Shown one piece after another: positions 47,950 through 58,569 of a stretch of DNA of 64,000 bases. The position numbers were made by a program, and so were the translations under genes. Where the stretch lies: assembly GCA_004794785.1 (NCBI GenBank), contig SJOL01006405.1, positions 785,251 to 849,250 on the forward strand, in the 5' to 3' direction. The notes below the pieces were generated by a model that was given only the letters and a program-made list of their open reading frames with translations, did no database searches and was not told where the DNA came from. This DNA is from Opisthorchis felineus. Lineage: Eukaryota > Platyhelminthes > Trematoda > Opisthorchiida > Opisthorchiidae. How positions within the stretch are numbered: position 1 is the stretch's first letter; each line of letters begins with the position of its first letter.

Positions 47950-50320
47950 ATTCTGCAGCCTGTGCCACCTAGTTCAGTCAAACTGTGGGGTGACAGTTTA
48001 CCTGCTAGTTTTCACCTCGACTGTCGTCCGAGGGTTGCAGTCTTGCATCATATTACCGGAGCAATTCCTGTCGCTTCTGGCTCTGCACTCATACAGGACA
48101 TTTCCACACACGTGGAAACTTATCTCGGTGCAGTCATCCGTGAAATCATCATATGCCGGCCAACCGAAACGGATGCTCCGAGAAGATTACGTCACTATAC
48201 AGACATTTTGTTACCGGAGGCGAAAAGACACAGTGTCTGCTGTGCTCGATGGGTCATGGGAGGAACTATACGAGCGAAGCGACGCCGAACAGTAATGGAT
48301 ACAATTGTTCTCTGCTCCACGTGGACAGCCGGCCAACTCGCGCAATGCTACCATTGGAGTGCAGTAGAGTCAATCCGATTAAAGGAAAGAAAGTTGGCCG
48401 TACGGTCCATTCGATGGGCAACACCTCCTCAGATCTTGTCAACCTCATGCCTGGGACGCTTCCTCGGTGCTCATGTTTTTGCTGGGTATTTCAACTTGCT
48501 GCTATTATCCTGGAGTTTTCCACCAGATTTTTTCCTGCCTGAGTTATTCTAGTGTTGAAGGTCCTGAATCCAACTTTGCCAGACCAATTGAGACCAATTT
48601 CATTGTCTTGTTCGATTCTTCCATGTAGTGCTGGCTGATCGCTGAGGCTATAAGTTACAACTACCTTCACTCCAGTTTGCATTTTTATATCGAGACGGTT
48701 GACTGGAAGCCACCTCGCTGTTGCAATTTTTGCTTTGTCACTCTTCAAAGACTGATCCTAACTTCCTTTTGTCGTTTCTTGACATTTGGGACATTATCAC
48801 CCCGATACATCAACACATCAGTCATATGACAAGGCCTTAGAAATTCTCCCTCTCCTGTCACACAGGAGTGAGGCATGGCGATCCACTGTGCCAAATGCTG
48901 TTCATTAATGCCATGGACTTGTGTGCTGGATTGTCGATGCCGCCACCAACCTGCTAGTTCCATGACGTCTTAGTGAATGTTTTTGATCTTGGTGTGTACG
49001 GAAAGCCAGACTCGCCTTAAAGAGATGAAGAGGTTGAGTTGAAGAGGGTCGGTACGGTGATCAATACGCGAAAGGTGAAGGCAGCTGTAAATTGTGGAGA
49101 TACTAAACATCTGTCGACCGCAGTTTCATTCGAATCCTTCTGGTTTGTTCAGGAGCTCATCATTTCTGTGGATCCAACAAACACCGTGCCTTATTTGGGC
49201 GTTCCCTTCGGTTCCAAGAGGAAGGGTGTCTGCTACCTACAGGAGAAACTGCTGAGGATGTTAAATAAGGTGACATTTTCCCCGTTGAAGTCGAAGATAG
49301 GAATGGAGATAGCAACGAACTACCCGATGCCAAGGCTGGCACATTCGCTCGTGCTGGGCAAAGCCTACCGAAGCACCTCAGAAGGTTGGACGGATACATC
49401 AGTTAGTTTATTCGTGACTGTCTACGTCCACCGAAGGACACCTCAATCGGCTGCATCCACGACGGCAAACAACCTGGGGACTTGGTATTCCAAGCCTGAG
49501 CACAACCATCCCGATACAGCGGGATGCGCGTACAGAAAGGCTGCTGCCTATGCAGTGCTAAGTTTCATGCGACAGGTTTGTTTGGCACGACTGTTCGGAA
49601 ACTCAGTCTTCCGCTCCTGGTCCAAAGTATGTGCTTGATCGCAAGGTGGAAACGGTGGTTGCCTGGGGCGACAGAACGCAAAACAGTCTTGCTGGCTGTG
49701 GCTTGCGAGGGTTGCTCATTGAGTCTCTTTCAAATCGACGGCTTGTGTTTCCAGAACGCATGCTTCCCCAGGCACTTATCTGTGGTACCCGGCTTTAGTG
49801 CAACCTAACAAGGATGTTGATTAGACAACTGTGGCATAGTCATGGTAACCAGACGATTCTCTTGAAACTGTAGAATCTGTTATAAAGCGGGGAGTTTGGT
49901 GCCCCTCTTGAAGTTTTGTTGGACCACGCATAATGCATGATGTGCACGTTGTGATCGGGTTGCAAACGAACTCGAAAAACGTCTCCGTCATCTGGCTCCT
50001 ATTATCTTCGAGGAGCTGGAAGTATCTACTTTGACTTTTTCAACAAACCGGACCTAATCATTGTTCGAGAGCTTTGAGCAACAACAATACACACAGGCAT
50101 AATGTCGGACGGGTGTGGAATACTTGTGCGAAATGGCGATTGTTCCGTCACTATCACCTCAGCCCCATGTACCATCTGAGTTTTGGTTTACGGGCCGATG
50201 ATCATTTCAAATCGAGGAGCCTTAATCCGCCAAATCTGTGCTTGGACTGGAACTATCCAAGGTCACAGTCAATGAGTTTTGTTTGCCCATAATTCTGGGC
50301 TCTCTACATATGTACGACAC
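47950..50320 (+). mobile_element. R2-superclade LINE relic: RT plus REL endonuclease, many frameshifts
   Basis: Pieces in order are as follows. The pre-RT linker is KRMLREDYVTIQTFCYRRR with AVLDGSW (about 48160-48280). RT fingers are VNPIKGKKVGRTVHSMGNTS, then AGYFNLLLLSWSFP (48481-48525). KVLNPTLPDQLRPIS (48558-48602) comes next. Motif B is GVRHGDPLCQMLF (48865-48905). The catalytic box is degraded to FHDV (48958-48969). After a TAA at 49018-49020 come KRVGTVINTRKVKA, DPTNTVPYLGVPFG and PRLAHSLVLGKAYR. The thumb end is PPKDTSIGCIHD with GLGIPSL. The nuclease region has RDRVANELEKRLRHLAPIIF and NKPDLIIVRE (50042-50071), the PD motif of the restriction-like endonuclease. The motif order fits R2/NeSL-type elements. 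The frame changes many times, so it is dead. Confidence 0.87.
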
Positions 50321-50324
50321 TTAC

Positions 50325-50715
50325 TAGTGGTATTTGGCGCTGAGTGTAAATTCTTGCCAATGATTTTGCTACCCCCAGGCGAAGGCACTCTGAGCCTGAT
50401 TTCTGAGCCATGATTGTGCTTACTGCGCCTTGAAGAGCACCGAGCATTGTTTATCCTTTCTTCACCTGCTAGTCCATACACGTGTGTTTTTCTTGTCAAA
50501 CATTCTCAATTACCTTGGAGATCATTTCACCTGGCTGACAAACTAGTGATGAGAGGCTATCAGTAGGAATGTTGCCTTCATTTTTTATTATTTTCCCCGT
50601 ACATTCTCCTATATCTTTCTGTTGCATTTTTTGCATCCACGCTTATGGACTTTAAAAATAAACAATACTTGGTAGTAGTGTACTGCTGAGTGCTAGTCAC
50701 AAATGAATTTCAGGT
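50325..50715. other. Possible R2-like 3' region, no gene
   Basis: Perhaps the last codons and 3' UTR of the R2-like relic. No motif beyond the endonuclease can be placed. Confidence 0.3.
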
Positions 50716-50719
50716 GTGA

Positions 50720-50835
50720 GAATTCACAACAGTAGTTAGGCTACAAGAACTATTCGGAATATTTAGTAGAGATTTCGTTCTGTCTCTGGAGCCAATCTGT
50801 GCTGAAAAGCACTGTGCAGCTGTTCCATTCTTGTT
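50720..50835 (-). repeat. Family-D hammerhead relic and tail
   Basis: On the minus strand it reads CTGATAA in place of CTGATGA, GGAA for GAAA, then ACAGCTGC, CAGTGC and the tail with GATTGGCTCCAGAGACAGAACG. The tRNA-like head is missing, so this is a 5'-truncated copy. Confidence 0.55.
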
Positions 50836-50839
50836 GGAA

Positions 50840-51148
50840 GTTATCAGTATATATCCATAAGTGATTAAAAAAGTAAGGTACCGCTTGTGGTACTTCAATG
50901 GTTGAGTAAAGTTTGAAAATGTTGTAAACGCAACTCAAATGTGACACAGGGGACGAGCCACATAAGTTGGAAAAAGTCTTTTTTGGTAAAGGTATAATTC
51001 AGGTCTGCATTGAGCATTTTCGTTCGGCTGTAATAACTTGCGTTTCCTCCATCAGTCTCTGCAAGTCCTTCTACAAGCGTGCGCATAGTTGGCGCTAATA
51101 AGCTCCCAACCAGGCCTGGAGACGCACTGAACCCAACTTAGAGAGGCG
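50840..51148. other. No recognised gene
   Basis: I see no supported feature. Confidence 0.35.
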
Positions 51149-51149
51149 T

Positions 51150-51381
51150 TCGGTTCGCCTTTCTTTAGGCGATCACGTAACCAACAGCTTGTTTTTCGAC
51201 AGCCCACGACCGGTTTCGCCCTTCTTGGGGCTAATCAGGCAGGCGCAATCCCCGATTTTTCGTTGTTCTAATTGAACCCAAATTGTACGAAATTAGCAAA
51301 ATACACTCATTTGCAAACAAATTTGGTTTCGCCGGAGACTCACCTGAAACCTATTTGAATCTCTCGTTTATGATGTTTTCA
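51150..51381 (-). mobile_element. Family-A ribozyme repeat (left of inverted pair)
   Basis: It carries the hammerhead at 51202-51244, then CCCCGATTTTTCGTTGTTCTA, TTGAACCCAAATTGTACG, ACACTCATTTGCAAACAAAT, CGGAGACTCACCTG and GAATCTCTCGTTTATGATG. It joins end to end with an oppositely oriented unit at 51382-51700. No coding capacity or Pol III head is seen, unlike families D and E. It resembles a roughly 300-nt retrozyme-like or PLE-terminal unit. Confidence 0.75.
51202..51244 (-). ncRNA. Hammerhead, family A, one core base lost
   Basis: On the minus strand: stem I GCCTGC with GTGGGC (six pairs counting G-T wobbles), and a core reading CTGATTA (complement 51232-51238) in place of CTGATGA. Stem II GCCC/GGGC with loop CAAGAA is perfect. 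GAAA is intact, stem III is the palindrome ACCGGT, and the cleavage-site base is C. G8 is replaced by T. G8 is a catalytic residue of hammerheads, so this copy should be inactive despite its perfect fold. Confidence 0.8.
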
Positions 51382-51700
51382 AGTAGATTGGGTTCGAGTA
51401 AAACGTAAGTTTTGCTGAAACTCGGAGACTTTGCCTATCTGATGAGCCCCAAGATGGGCGAAACCGGTCGTGGGTTGTCGAAGAATTTTCAGCAACCTTG
51501 TGAGTAGTGCATTACGAATATACATGTATCGCGATATCTCGAATATCGTAGTAACTGAAACATGAGGCGGCCTGGCGCAGCACATTCAGTTGCTTGAAAA
51601 CATCATAAACGAGAGATTCAGCTGGGTTCCAGGTGAGTCTCTCGCAAAACCAAATTTGTTTGCAACTGAGTGTATTTCGCAACTGCTTGTTTGTTTCAGG
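51382..51700 (+). mobile_element. Family-A ribozyme repeat (right of inverted pair)
   Basis: A plus-oriented unit: GATTGGGTTCGAGTAAAACG, the hammerhead at 51433-51475, GTTGTCGAAGAATTTTCAGC, TCGAATATCGTAGTAACTG, ACATGAGGCGGCCTGGCGCA, CATCATAAACGAGAGATTCAGC and GTTTGCAACTGAGTG. The block order is the exact reverse complement of the minus units, which defines the family-A unit as about 300 bp. Confidence 0.78.
51433..51475 (+). ncRNA. Hammerhead ribozyme, family A, best copy
   Basis: Stem I GCCTAT (51433-51438) pairs with GTGGGT (51470-51475) through six pairs, three of them G-T wobbles. The core CTGATGA is at 51439-51445. Stem II GCCC/GGGC with loop CAAGAT is at 51446-51459, closed by G-C as in the consensus. 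GAAA is at 51460-51463. Stem III is ACCGGT, a loopless palindrome (51463-51468). The cleavage-site base is C at 51469. Every conserved core base is present. Three base pairs with no loop cannot close within one strand. Two molecules can form a six-pair stem III, so a dimeric ribozyme is expected. Confidence 0.85.
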
Positions 51701-51704
51701 CTGT

Positions 51705-54700
51705 GATCCACAGTAAGCCCAGCCTTTCGCTCGGCCGGCGGCTGTCAACAGTACATGTTAGAACCATTACCCAAAAGTGGTGTGGCATGAAGTCTCTTAA
51801 ACTGAGGTTATCCGGATCAACCAACAGGTAGTCACGTGATACTACTGCTAAATATGAGAAGCGTAGATTAGAAAACGATTAACAAATGCTGTGAACGTCC
51901 GGTGGTCGAAAGGTTTGCCATGTTTGACCAATATAGAAAACGTTTGTACTATCTTGTAATGTTAGCAGAACACAAATGACACAAGTGGTTAATTCTGCTT
52001 GTTATTCCGACTGATAAACAGGGTGAGAATGTGAGGACATTGATCCACCACACAAGTCCATTAACAGACCATTCACATGGCACCGCACAGCCGTGACGAA
52101 AATGAATAAAAATCATTCCTGCAGGACAGTACCATACAATCTGCGTCCAATGCATAGTCCAGCCATTCGACCGTCTTCCCACTACTTTCTGTTTGCCTTT
52201 GTAACTGAAGTCTCTTTGTTTTCCTCACTGGGGGTTCATTTAACTGACATGCGACCCATTCTACCTGGTTATCCAGGTGTGTGTGTGAAGAAACGGCGCT
52301 TCGAAGTGATCACAAGACAAACATCAGTTTCACAGACAACTGAAGCAAACATTGAATACCTTCCTAGTGTTTTCAAGAACAAAAGCTCGGTATTAAACTG
52401 AAATTCTACGATAATATGTACCGCTTTTGTTTTTCTCAACCAACACAATGTTTATTGTGGTGCCCAGGAAAGTTGTGTAGCGGTAGAACAGGAAGATTAC
52501 ACGGTTTTCACTGAGGAAAAATCACTTAGTATGCAAAGTCAGTCATGCAAAACTTGAGCAATGCTACCATAAGGTTTTCAACTTTGAATGCAAAGCAATT
52601 AGTAATACAAGAATTGATTAGTTCGCCGTTCATCAGTGAAGTTGACCTCCTGAGACCGAGTAGTACATAGTAGTACAAGTATATGAAATGAATAATTAAT
52701 CTTTTCAGTTGGCGCATTCCAATCAGTTCACTGTGGAATGACAAAAAAAACATTTAAGGCACACCTAATACGTGTATCTGAGGAGGATGCAAGCACGAAC
52801 GAGGGCTGTACAGTTTTCTACTGGCTCAGGTTGCTACTACATTTGGATATCGATGGTATAGGATGGGCGTTATATGAGGCCCACGATTGGGGATAAGCTG
52901 TGGGATTTCGCCATGTCACTGCATGTGTCTAGACATTGATTACAAGGAGAGGCATCAAACGATGTGAAAAAACTGCTAAACCCCGTTGTTAGGCTTTTCG
53001 TGCTCACATTTCGGATTATGCAGTGTTCACTTGGGGCAATGAACAGCGAGGCGACCTTTCAGTTGCCAAAGGAACAACACGAATGAGAAAGGGAATCTAG
53101 TCTAACAGTATCACACCATCCAGAGAGTCACCACTCGATCAGATGTCACATCAGAATTACTACGTTGGTTCTCCGAAACATATGTGCAGGGTTCTGAAAG
53201 CACTGCTGTTCAACTATTGTCTGTCTCCCTTCCTGTCCAAAGCGCAGTGGACGTGAAACATAGCCACGAATCATTAGCGGACACATTATAGAATCGAAGA
53301 CGCTGCCTTGTACTGACTAAATGATGTCAAATCGTAGTTAAATTTGCCCGAGCGAGACTAAATGTAAAGCCGGGCACAAACCTTCTGGCAATTTGCTGCC
53401 AGTACTGTCATCCGATAAGACACTGCTACTCAGAGAACTGAATTCTCAAGCACATACATCCAAGCATACCAGTCATTATAGGGTTCAGAACACAGACCGA
53501 CGAAACTTAGTGTTTTCGTGACCTCTTCTTCTGGCCAGCACAGATCGAGGGTCTAACAAACCATAAGCGAGCGATCCATACAAGTAGAACAAGAATAAAG
53601 CGGAGTCTACTGGTAAAAGTGTGAAAACTGTTGTCGTAACGATTGATTGGCCTGAGTAGACCATGGTCACGTGAGCAGAACATGGAAGACTCAATGCGTG
53701 TAAAAAAAAGCTTTCTGAGTACACAGACTCTGTTTGCCTCATCTGTGGCCAGACACTAATATCGGACGGATCTTGGTAGGTAGACAGGTGGTTGGTACAG
53801 TATTCAGAAGGCATCGTAAGAACTAATCACGTGACTCGTATCAGCCATGTGAGCGGCAGCTATGCTGGTAATCGACCTTATTGATCGGATTGTCAGCCAA
53901 AACAGGTTATTCTCCTCTATTAACTTGTATAACTGCCGTGTCGTGCGCCCCTAGATTATTCTTGAGATACAGGGGCATCAGCCGAGTGATCATCAATGAC
54001 TCTTTGAGTGGAGTGGCAGGGAAGGTTATCCGAAGTGTGTGATGTAGACACCGACTAGGACAGTCGGTGGCCATATCTCTCTAGAAAGGAAGATTGATGA
54101 AGATAGTTTTTCCCTCTTGACTGTGGTCGGTTAGGCCTTCTCAGTTGTAGCAATTAGTTGTTTTGAGATAAATCTGTCTGGATAATCGCTTCCATGAAGC
54201 AAGCTAACTAGCAGGTGATATTTGGCCCCAAATTCGCTTTAAGGACACATTTTTCTTGCCTTATAACCAAACTAAATTTCGGTCATATTTTAGTGGGACA
54301 AAGCTGTTGAAATTAGTGTATTGTCCCGTCCTAGTCGATTTACGGTAAACCGAAAGTCTAACTGAACCATCAGTGACTCTTGGTGGCTGCACATCCAGGA
54401 ACTACATTCAAATCAAGCAAAAATAATACCAAGATTTTGTTGTTCAAAATTATTCTTCGGAAATAGCGGAAACATCATGGCGGTTAACCGGGGGCGAATC
54501 TTGGGCGCTGATCACAATCACAACGACGCTGATTTCCAGAGTGTTTTTCATAACTTCGTTTGTATATTAGTGGTTTTACGAGGCGAATCATGGATTTGGA
54601 CTGTTGTTAAAATTAATCTGAGTCGTCAGTCGAGGGTTAGTCACTGCAGAGGTTATGTGGTCACAAAACACTCGTTGGAATAGTCCCCCTGCTGTCTCCA

Positions 54701-55130
54701 GTCTACCCTGAAGTCTGGAGGCATGGAACTCAAATTTATCTGCCATCTGGACTTATCAGCAGTAGACAGAAGTAGAACTCATCTGAAGTGTGAGGTGAGA
54801 GTCTTCCCGCTACTCCGCTGGCGCATGATGGCACAACTGAACTCTCGCTTCTGAACAGGCTAGCATGTTCACCCTTGAGCTGTGTAGTTAGTTTGGCTGG
54901 CGCCAGAATAACTGCATCGAAATAAAGAAAGGACGGAATGAATTGAAATCGGATTCCATCTACCAAGCAGATACTCACAACCACAGGACTTATTCGAACA
55001 AACCAGAAAGTGATGTCAGTTGACTGATTTACCGCACTGAAAAGGTGTGAACTTTGGAGGAAAAGCCACAAAATTTAGGAAGAAGAAGTAAAGAAGGATC
55101 AGAGACAGAATGATCTCACAAGATAAGTTA
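51705..55130. other. No recognised gene
   Basis: Frames up to 109-111 codons (53485-53814 and 54736-55071, both minus; 52093-52401 plus, 102 codons). No motif or splice signature is convincing. Confidence 0.35.
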
Positions 55131-55134
55131 AACT

Positions 55135-55280
55135 TTCATCTGAGAAGTCTTCACTAGAGAGGCCAGTCAACACGTGACCACGGGATGTAGTTTGCGAGAC
55201 TGAACGATGAGTGGAGCTATGCCTGGAGCTAATCACTGCTGATCAGCCGCTATTAGCCGAACGGTCAAGTGTTCAGACCA
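55135..55280 (+). repeat. Family-D repeat, 5' arm and tRNA-like head only
   Basis: GAGGCCAGTCAACACGTGACC, GGAGCTAATCACTGCTGATC and the A-box-like TTAGCCGAACGGTCAAGTG follow the 5' arm of the copies at 37370 and 57690 in reverse complement. The B box and ribozyme are absent. Confidence 0.6.
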
Positions 55281-55284
55281 CTAT

Positions 55285-56085
55285 GACATACGATATATTA
55301 ATGTTACAAAAAAGGGCCGCATTGGAAGAGAAGGTTGGCCGTTTCTTTGAGGTGACCTTCCTTCAAAAGAGCACCAAGCGCCAATATGAGAGTGATGGGG
55401 AATTTCTTTCTTCGCACTGTCCATCGAAGTGACTTGATTTTGAATAAGTTTCTCAGGAGATTACCGGTTGGAAACTCGGATGGAACGTTTGAGTCAAGGA
55501 TTCATGTGAAGGCGAAGAACACCTGTTTTTTAGTAGCTTTCCACCAACCAGCCAGTCACGTTTTCAAACCTACACATGAACAATGAAACATTTGTCCCGT
55601 CAGCCGGTTTAGTTTCCCTCTCAGAAAAACTGGCGACCTTTAATTGTCCATCTTCAAGTTCAAACTAATGAGTATACTGAGCGGTCGATATGACTATCAT
55701 TTCCTCTAAATGAGCCCGATGGCCAGCAGATATGTTTGAAACATGTTTGGTGCGTGTGAGAAAGTAGGCAGCAATAACATATGTTAGTAGGAGAAAACAA
55801 CATACTCATCACTCTCCACTGCGAACTGTTTACAGAGACTGGCTTTAAAGGCGAACGAAAAGAACGAAGCTTGGAATTATGCCTTCTCCGTCAAAACTTT
55901 CATGCAGATGCTGATTGATGTAGATAGAAATGCAACCTGATAAATAGGCTTACAAGCAACTTATGGTGGTTCTGACGACAGACTCGTGTCACTCACTTCA
56001 AAGATCCCTTCAGAAAGAAGCACGTCATCTTCCTGCTTTATATACTTGCTAGATTTGAACAATCTGTCCGCTCATGGGCAAAGGA
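55285..56085. other. No recognised gene
   Basis: Two overlapping plus frames of 66-73 codons, without motif. Confidence 0.35.
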
Positions 56086-56089
56086 GAAT

Positions 56090-56330
56090 CTTATTAACTA
56101 CTTAAATTTTCAGTCTATTCTAGCACGCCCGGTGCTCGCTTACCGACTTAAACACTCACATACTAAAGCAAACGTTGGAATCAACGGCTCAGTGTACCAT
56201 GTGATTGCAGACCTGCTGTGTGCTGCCTTCAAGTAAGAATTCGACTCAGTCAACTGGCGGAAGTTCCTTTTGCGTAGTGTGACCGACAGAACAGTTTGTC
56301 CGAAGTTTGTGGATACCTGACAAGAATCAA
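56090..56330 (+). mobile_element. Possible LINE reverse-transcriptase remnant
   Basis: Plus frames read HVIADLLCAAFK, a stop, then EFDSVNWRKFLLRSV and CPKFVDT. This is reminiscent of the motif A neighbourhood (AFDSVN..L..L) of LINE RTs. No motif B or YADD follows convincingly. It may be chance. Confidence 0.3.
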
Positions 56331-56702
56331 TGCATTGTGATATGAGCGCTTTCCTCGTCAAAAACTCTGATCTATGAACTGATAAACCCTATACTCGGAC
56401 AACATGTTGTCTGATAGTACAAAGAGTCTGCTTCCGGACACTTGCTTTCATTGTTAGAAGGATCGACTGTTGCCTGCAAGGTGACAATTTCTAGACAACA
56501 ATAAAAATTCCGATGGGTGCAAAGAAGCAACGTAAAAGCAAACCATTGTGGATGCAAAGTAAACCGACTATCCCTACTTGTCAATGCTTATAAGCGTAAG
56601 TATATATGTTGCTCAATATGACTTAGCTTCAGAGTCTGTTGGGCTGATCACGGGTCACTCTACCGGAGGACTACTCATAAGTTTGCCGAAGACTCTTCGG
56701 CA

Positions 56703-56747
56703 GCCCACAACTGGTTTCATCCATGCACTTCGGCTCATCAGTTAGGC
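56703..56747 (-). ncRNA. Hammerhead relic, family A, first tandem unit
   Basis: CTGATGA (complement 56735-56741) and GAAA (complement 56715-56718) are intact and stem I GCCTAA/GTGGGC is mostly kept. The stem II region is 16 bases long and no longer pairs, and stem III is ACCAGT, not the palindrome. Confidence 0.6.
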
Positions 56748-56995
56748 ATGGTACTCGAGTTTCCGTCAACTTCATGTTTCAATTGAACCCAAATTGTACA
56801 CAATTGGCAAAAGACACTCCTTTGCACATCATTTTGGTTTTAAATGGAGACTCAGCTAAGTCCCAGCTCAATCTCTCGTTTATGATATTCCTCAACTAAG
56901 TGGGCTCTACAAGGCCACCTCATGTTTGAGCTAATGCGATGTTCAAAATGTCGCAGTATATTTTCTTAGAGGAAACTGCTGGAAACTCTTCGACA

Positions 56996-57035
56996 GGCTA
57001 CAACCGGTTTCGCCCTTCTTGGGTGGTAGGAGCAT
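56996..57035 (-). ncRNA. Hammerhead relic, family A, second tandem unit
   Basis: Stem II (CCC/GGG), GAAA and the ACCGGT stem III are perfect. The CTGATGA box is replaced by CCTACCA, so it is inactive. Confidence 0.6.
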
Positions 57036-57244
57036 GTAGGAGCAGCCCCCGAGTTTTCACCAACCTTATGTTCTACCTGAACTGAATTCAGCTGAAATTC
57101 GGCTAAATCCCCAATGAAAACCAAATTGGCGAGCAAATGAGTGTAGTTCGCGAATTTCTTACCAGCTGTGGAAAAACACAATAATAATTCCATAGATGTC
57201 ATGATCTACCGTTTCAGTTGCCGTGGGTGACCCCCGTCAGGAAC

Positions 57245-57685
57245 AAATTAATCGGAATCACAAAGCAGAGATGCAGTAACCTTTCTGTTTTTCCATCACT
57301 AATCAGCCTAAACAGATGTCACACACAGCGAATTCTCTGATGGACCTCGTTCGTACCGAATAGGAAACAGATGTGCTAAAAACCCCTCTGACAACTTTCG
57401 ATGCACATATTCTTGACAACATCCTTTGTTGACAGTGAACCTTGATTTACTGCAGGGATAGTTAAGTTATAAGGAGTGTACAGTTTGAGAGTTTGCAGAC
57501 AGTTCTGAGCGTGACATTCCCATCTAACATCCTACTATGACAGAATCTGCCGATTGGTTATTTGCATCCATTTGTTGGCGTTCAGATGTAAAGATAAGGC
57601 TCGGAACATTCTGGGGTTATGTCTAAATGCACCTGCTTTTCGAATGCCTATTCAAATGAGTTTTCGGTCTTGTGTTAATTTGGTT
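57245..57685. other. No recognised gene
   Basis: One 62-codon plus frame at 57554-57742, taken as chance. Confidence 0.35.
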
Positions 57686-57689
57686 GTCA

Positions 57690-58030
57690 ACAGTTTGGTC
57701 GTTTGTAGTGCGAGGAGATTTGGGATTTCGTCCTGTGAGTAAAACCAGTCTTTGCTGAAAACCCGAGAAGCATTGTACAGCTGTTTTACCTCATAAAACT
57801 CAAGGAAGCCTCGAACCCGCGACCTTCCGGCCATTAGTTTGAGCAGTTAACCTTTTGGCCAAGAGCGGCTGATCACCATTGAAATCAACTCGCACTCAGA
57901 CAATATATATCTCCATTCACCATTCAGTCACGGAAACCAAATCACGTGGTCACGTATGCTAACCGGCTCCTCGAGTGGCGACTTCTCAGTTGCCCTCATC
58001 TTGTGAAACTATTCTTCCCCCTTCATTTTG
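57690..58030 (-). mobile_element. tRNA-headed repeat with hammerhead relic, family D, long copy
   Basis: It has the same layout as 37370-37740: a long 5' arm, an A-box-like TTGGCCAAAAGGTTAAC, a clear B box GGTCGCGGGTTCGAGGC, then a relic where the core is lost but ACAGCTGTACAATGC remains, and a tail with GACTGGTTTTACTCACAGGACGAAA. This copy has the best-kept B box of the family. Confidence 0.72.
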
Positions 58031-58034
58031 TATG

Positions 58035-58500
58035 CCACGAAATGCCTCCTGTCTGTCTCTGTATAAAGGTTTTATTTGGTGGAAGTCACCCAGAATCACC
58101 CGGAGAAAAGACACAGCCCACATCGCGTTCAATCATTTTCATGATACAGGACATGCATATACTCATTTTTAGACCTCACTCTGTGCTACTCACGTACGGA
58201 GAACACAAAACACAAAGCATAATCTTGAGTTACATCCCAAGGCTTTAGCTTATACGGTACAGTAGAAACCCGTTATCATGACCTCCAATTTTGATGTGAC
58301 ATCATTTCTCTCAACACAGGAAAGCTACAACAAAATGGAATATTCATATTTGTGAAGGTCATAAGGGTCTTTCAAACATTTGTGGGTTCCAATCCCGATG
58401 AACGAAATGTGACGACACAATGCACCCTAGTCTCGAGGGCCTGAATGATTAATTTTGTACGCCAAGTAATGAAGTATTATTGATCCGCACACCCACACAA
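58035..58500. other. No recognised gene, upstream of the PAN-like exon
   Basis: A 100-codon plus frame at 57946-58248 overlaps the family-D repeat and is taken as a shadow. Confidence 0.35.
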
Positions 58501-58505
58501 ATTTG

Positions 58506-58529
58506 ATTGGTCCACCTTGTCCTATAAAT
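58506..58529 (+). promoter_or_regulatory. TATA box and inverted CCAAT for the PAN-like gene
   Basis: TATAAAT at 58523-58529 lies 41 bases before the ATG at 58570, so transcription would start near 58553 with a very short 5' UTR. ATTGG, an inverted CCAAT, is at 58506-58510, closer to the TATA than is usual. Confidence 0.5.
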
Positions 58530-58569
58530 TACTTGTTCTGCCCGAAACATTCGCTGGCCAATTCCGACG

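Larger units (their letters stand above)
56690..57240 (-). mobile_element. Direct tandem of two family-A ribozyme units, 293-nt period
   Basis: Both units carry the blocks in the same order: TGCCGAAGACTCTTCGGCAGCC or CTGGAAACTCTTCGACAGGC, the hammerhead box, the CCAAATTG block, and GAATCTCTCGTTTATGAT-like sequence between them. The two GAAA boxes (complement 56715-56718 and 57008-57011) are 293 bases apart. The first unit keeps CTGATGA but has a broken stem II. The second keeps stem II, GAAA and ACCGGT but has lost CTGATGA. Tandem ribozyme-bearing units of this size are the layout of metazoan retrozymes and of PLE terminal repeats. Confidence 0.75.
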
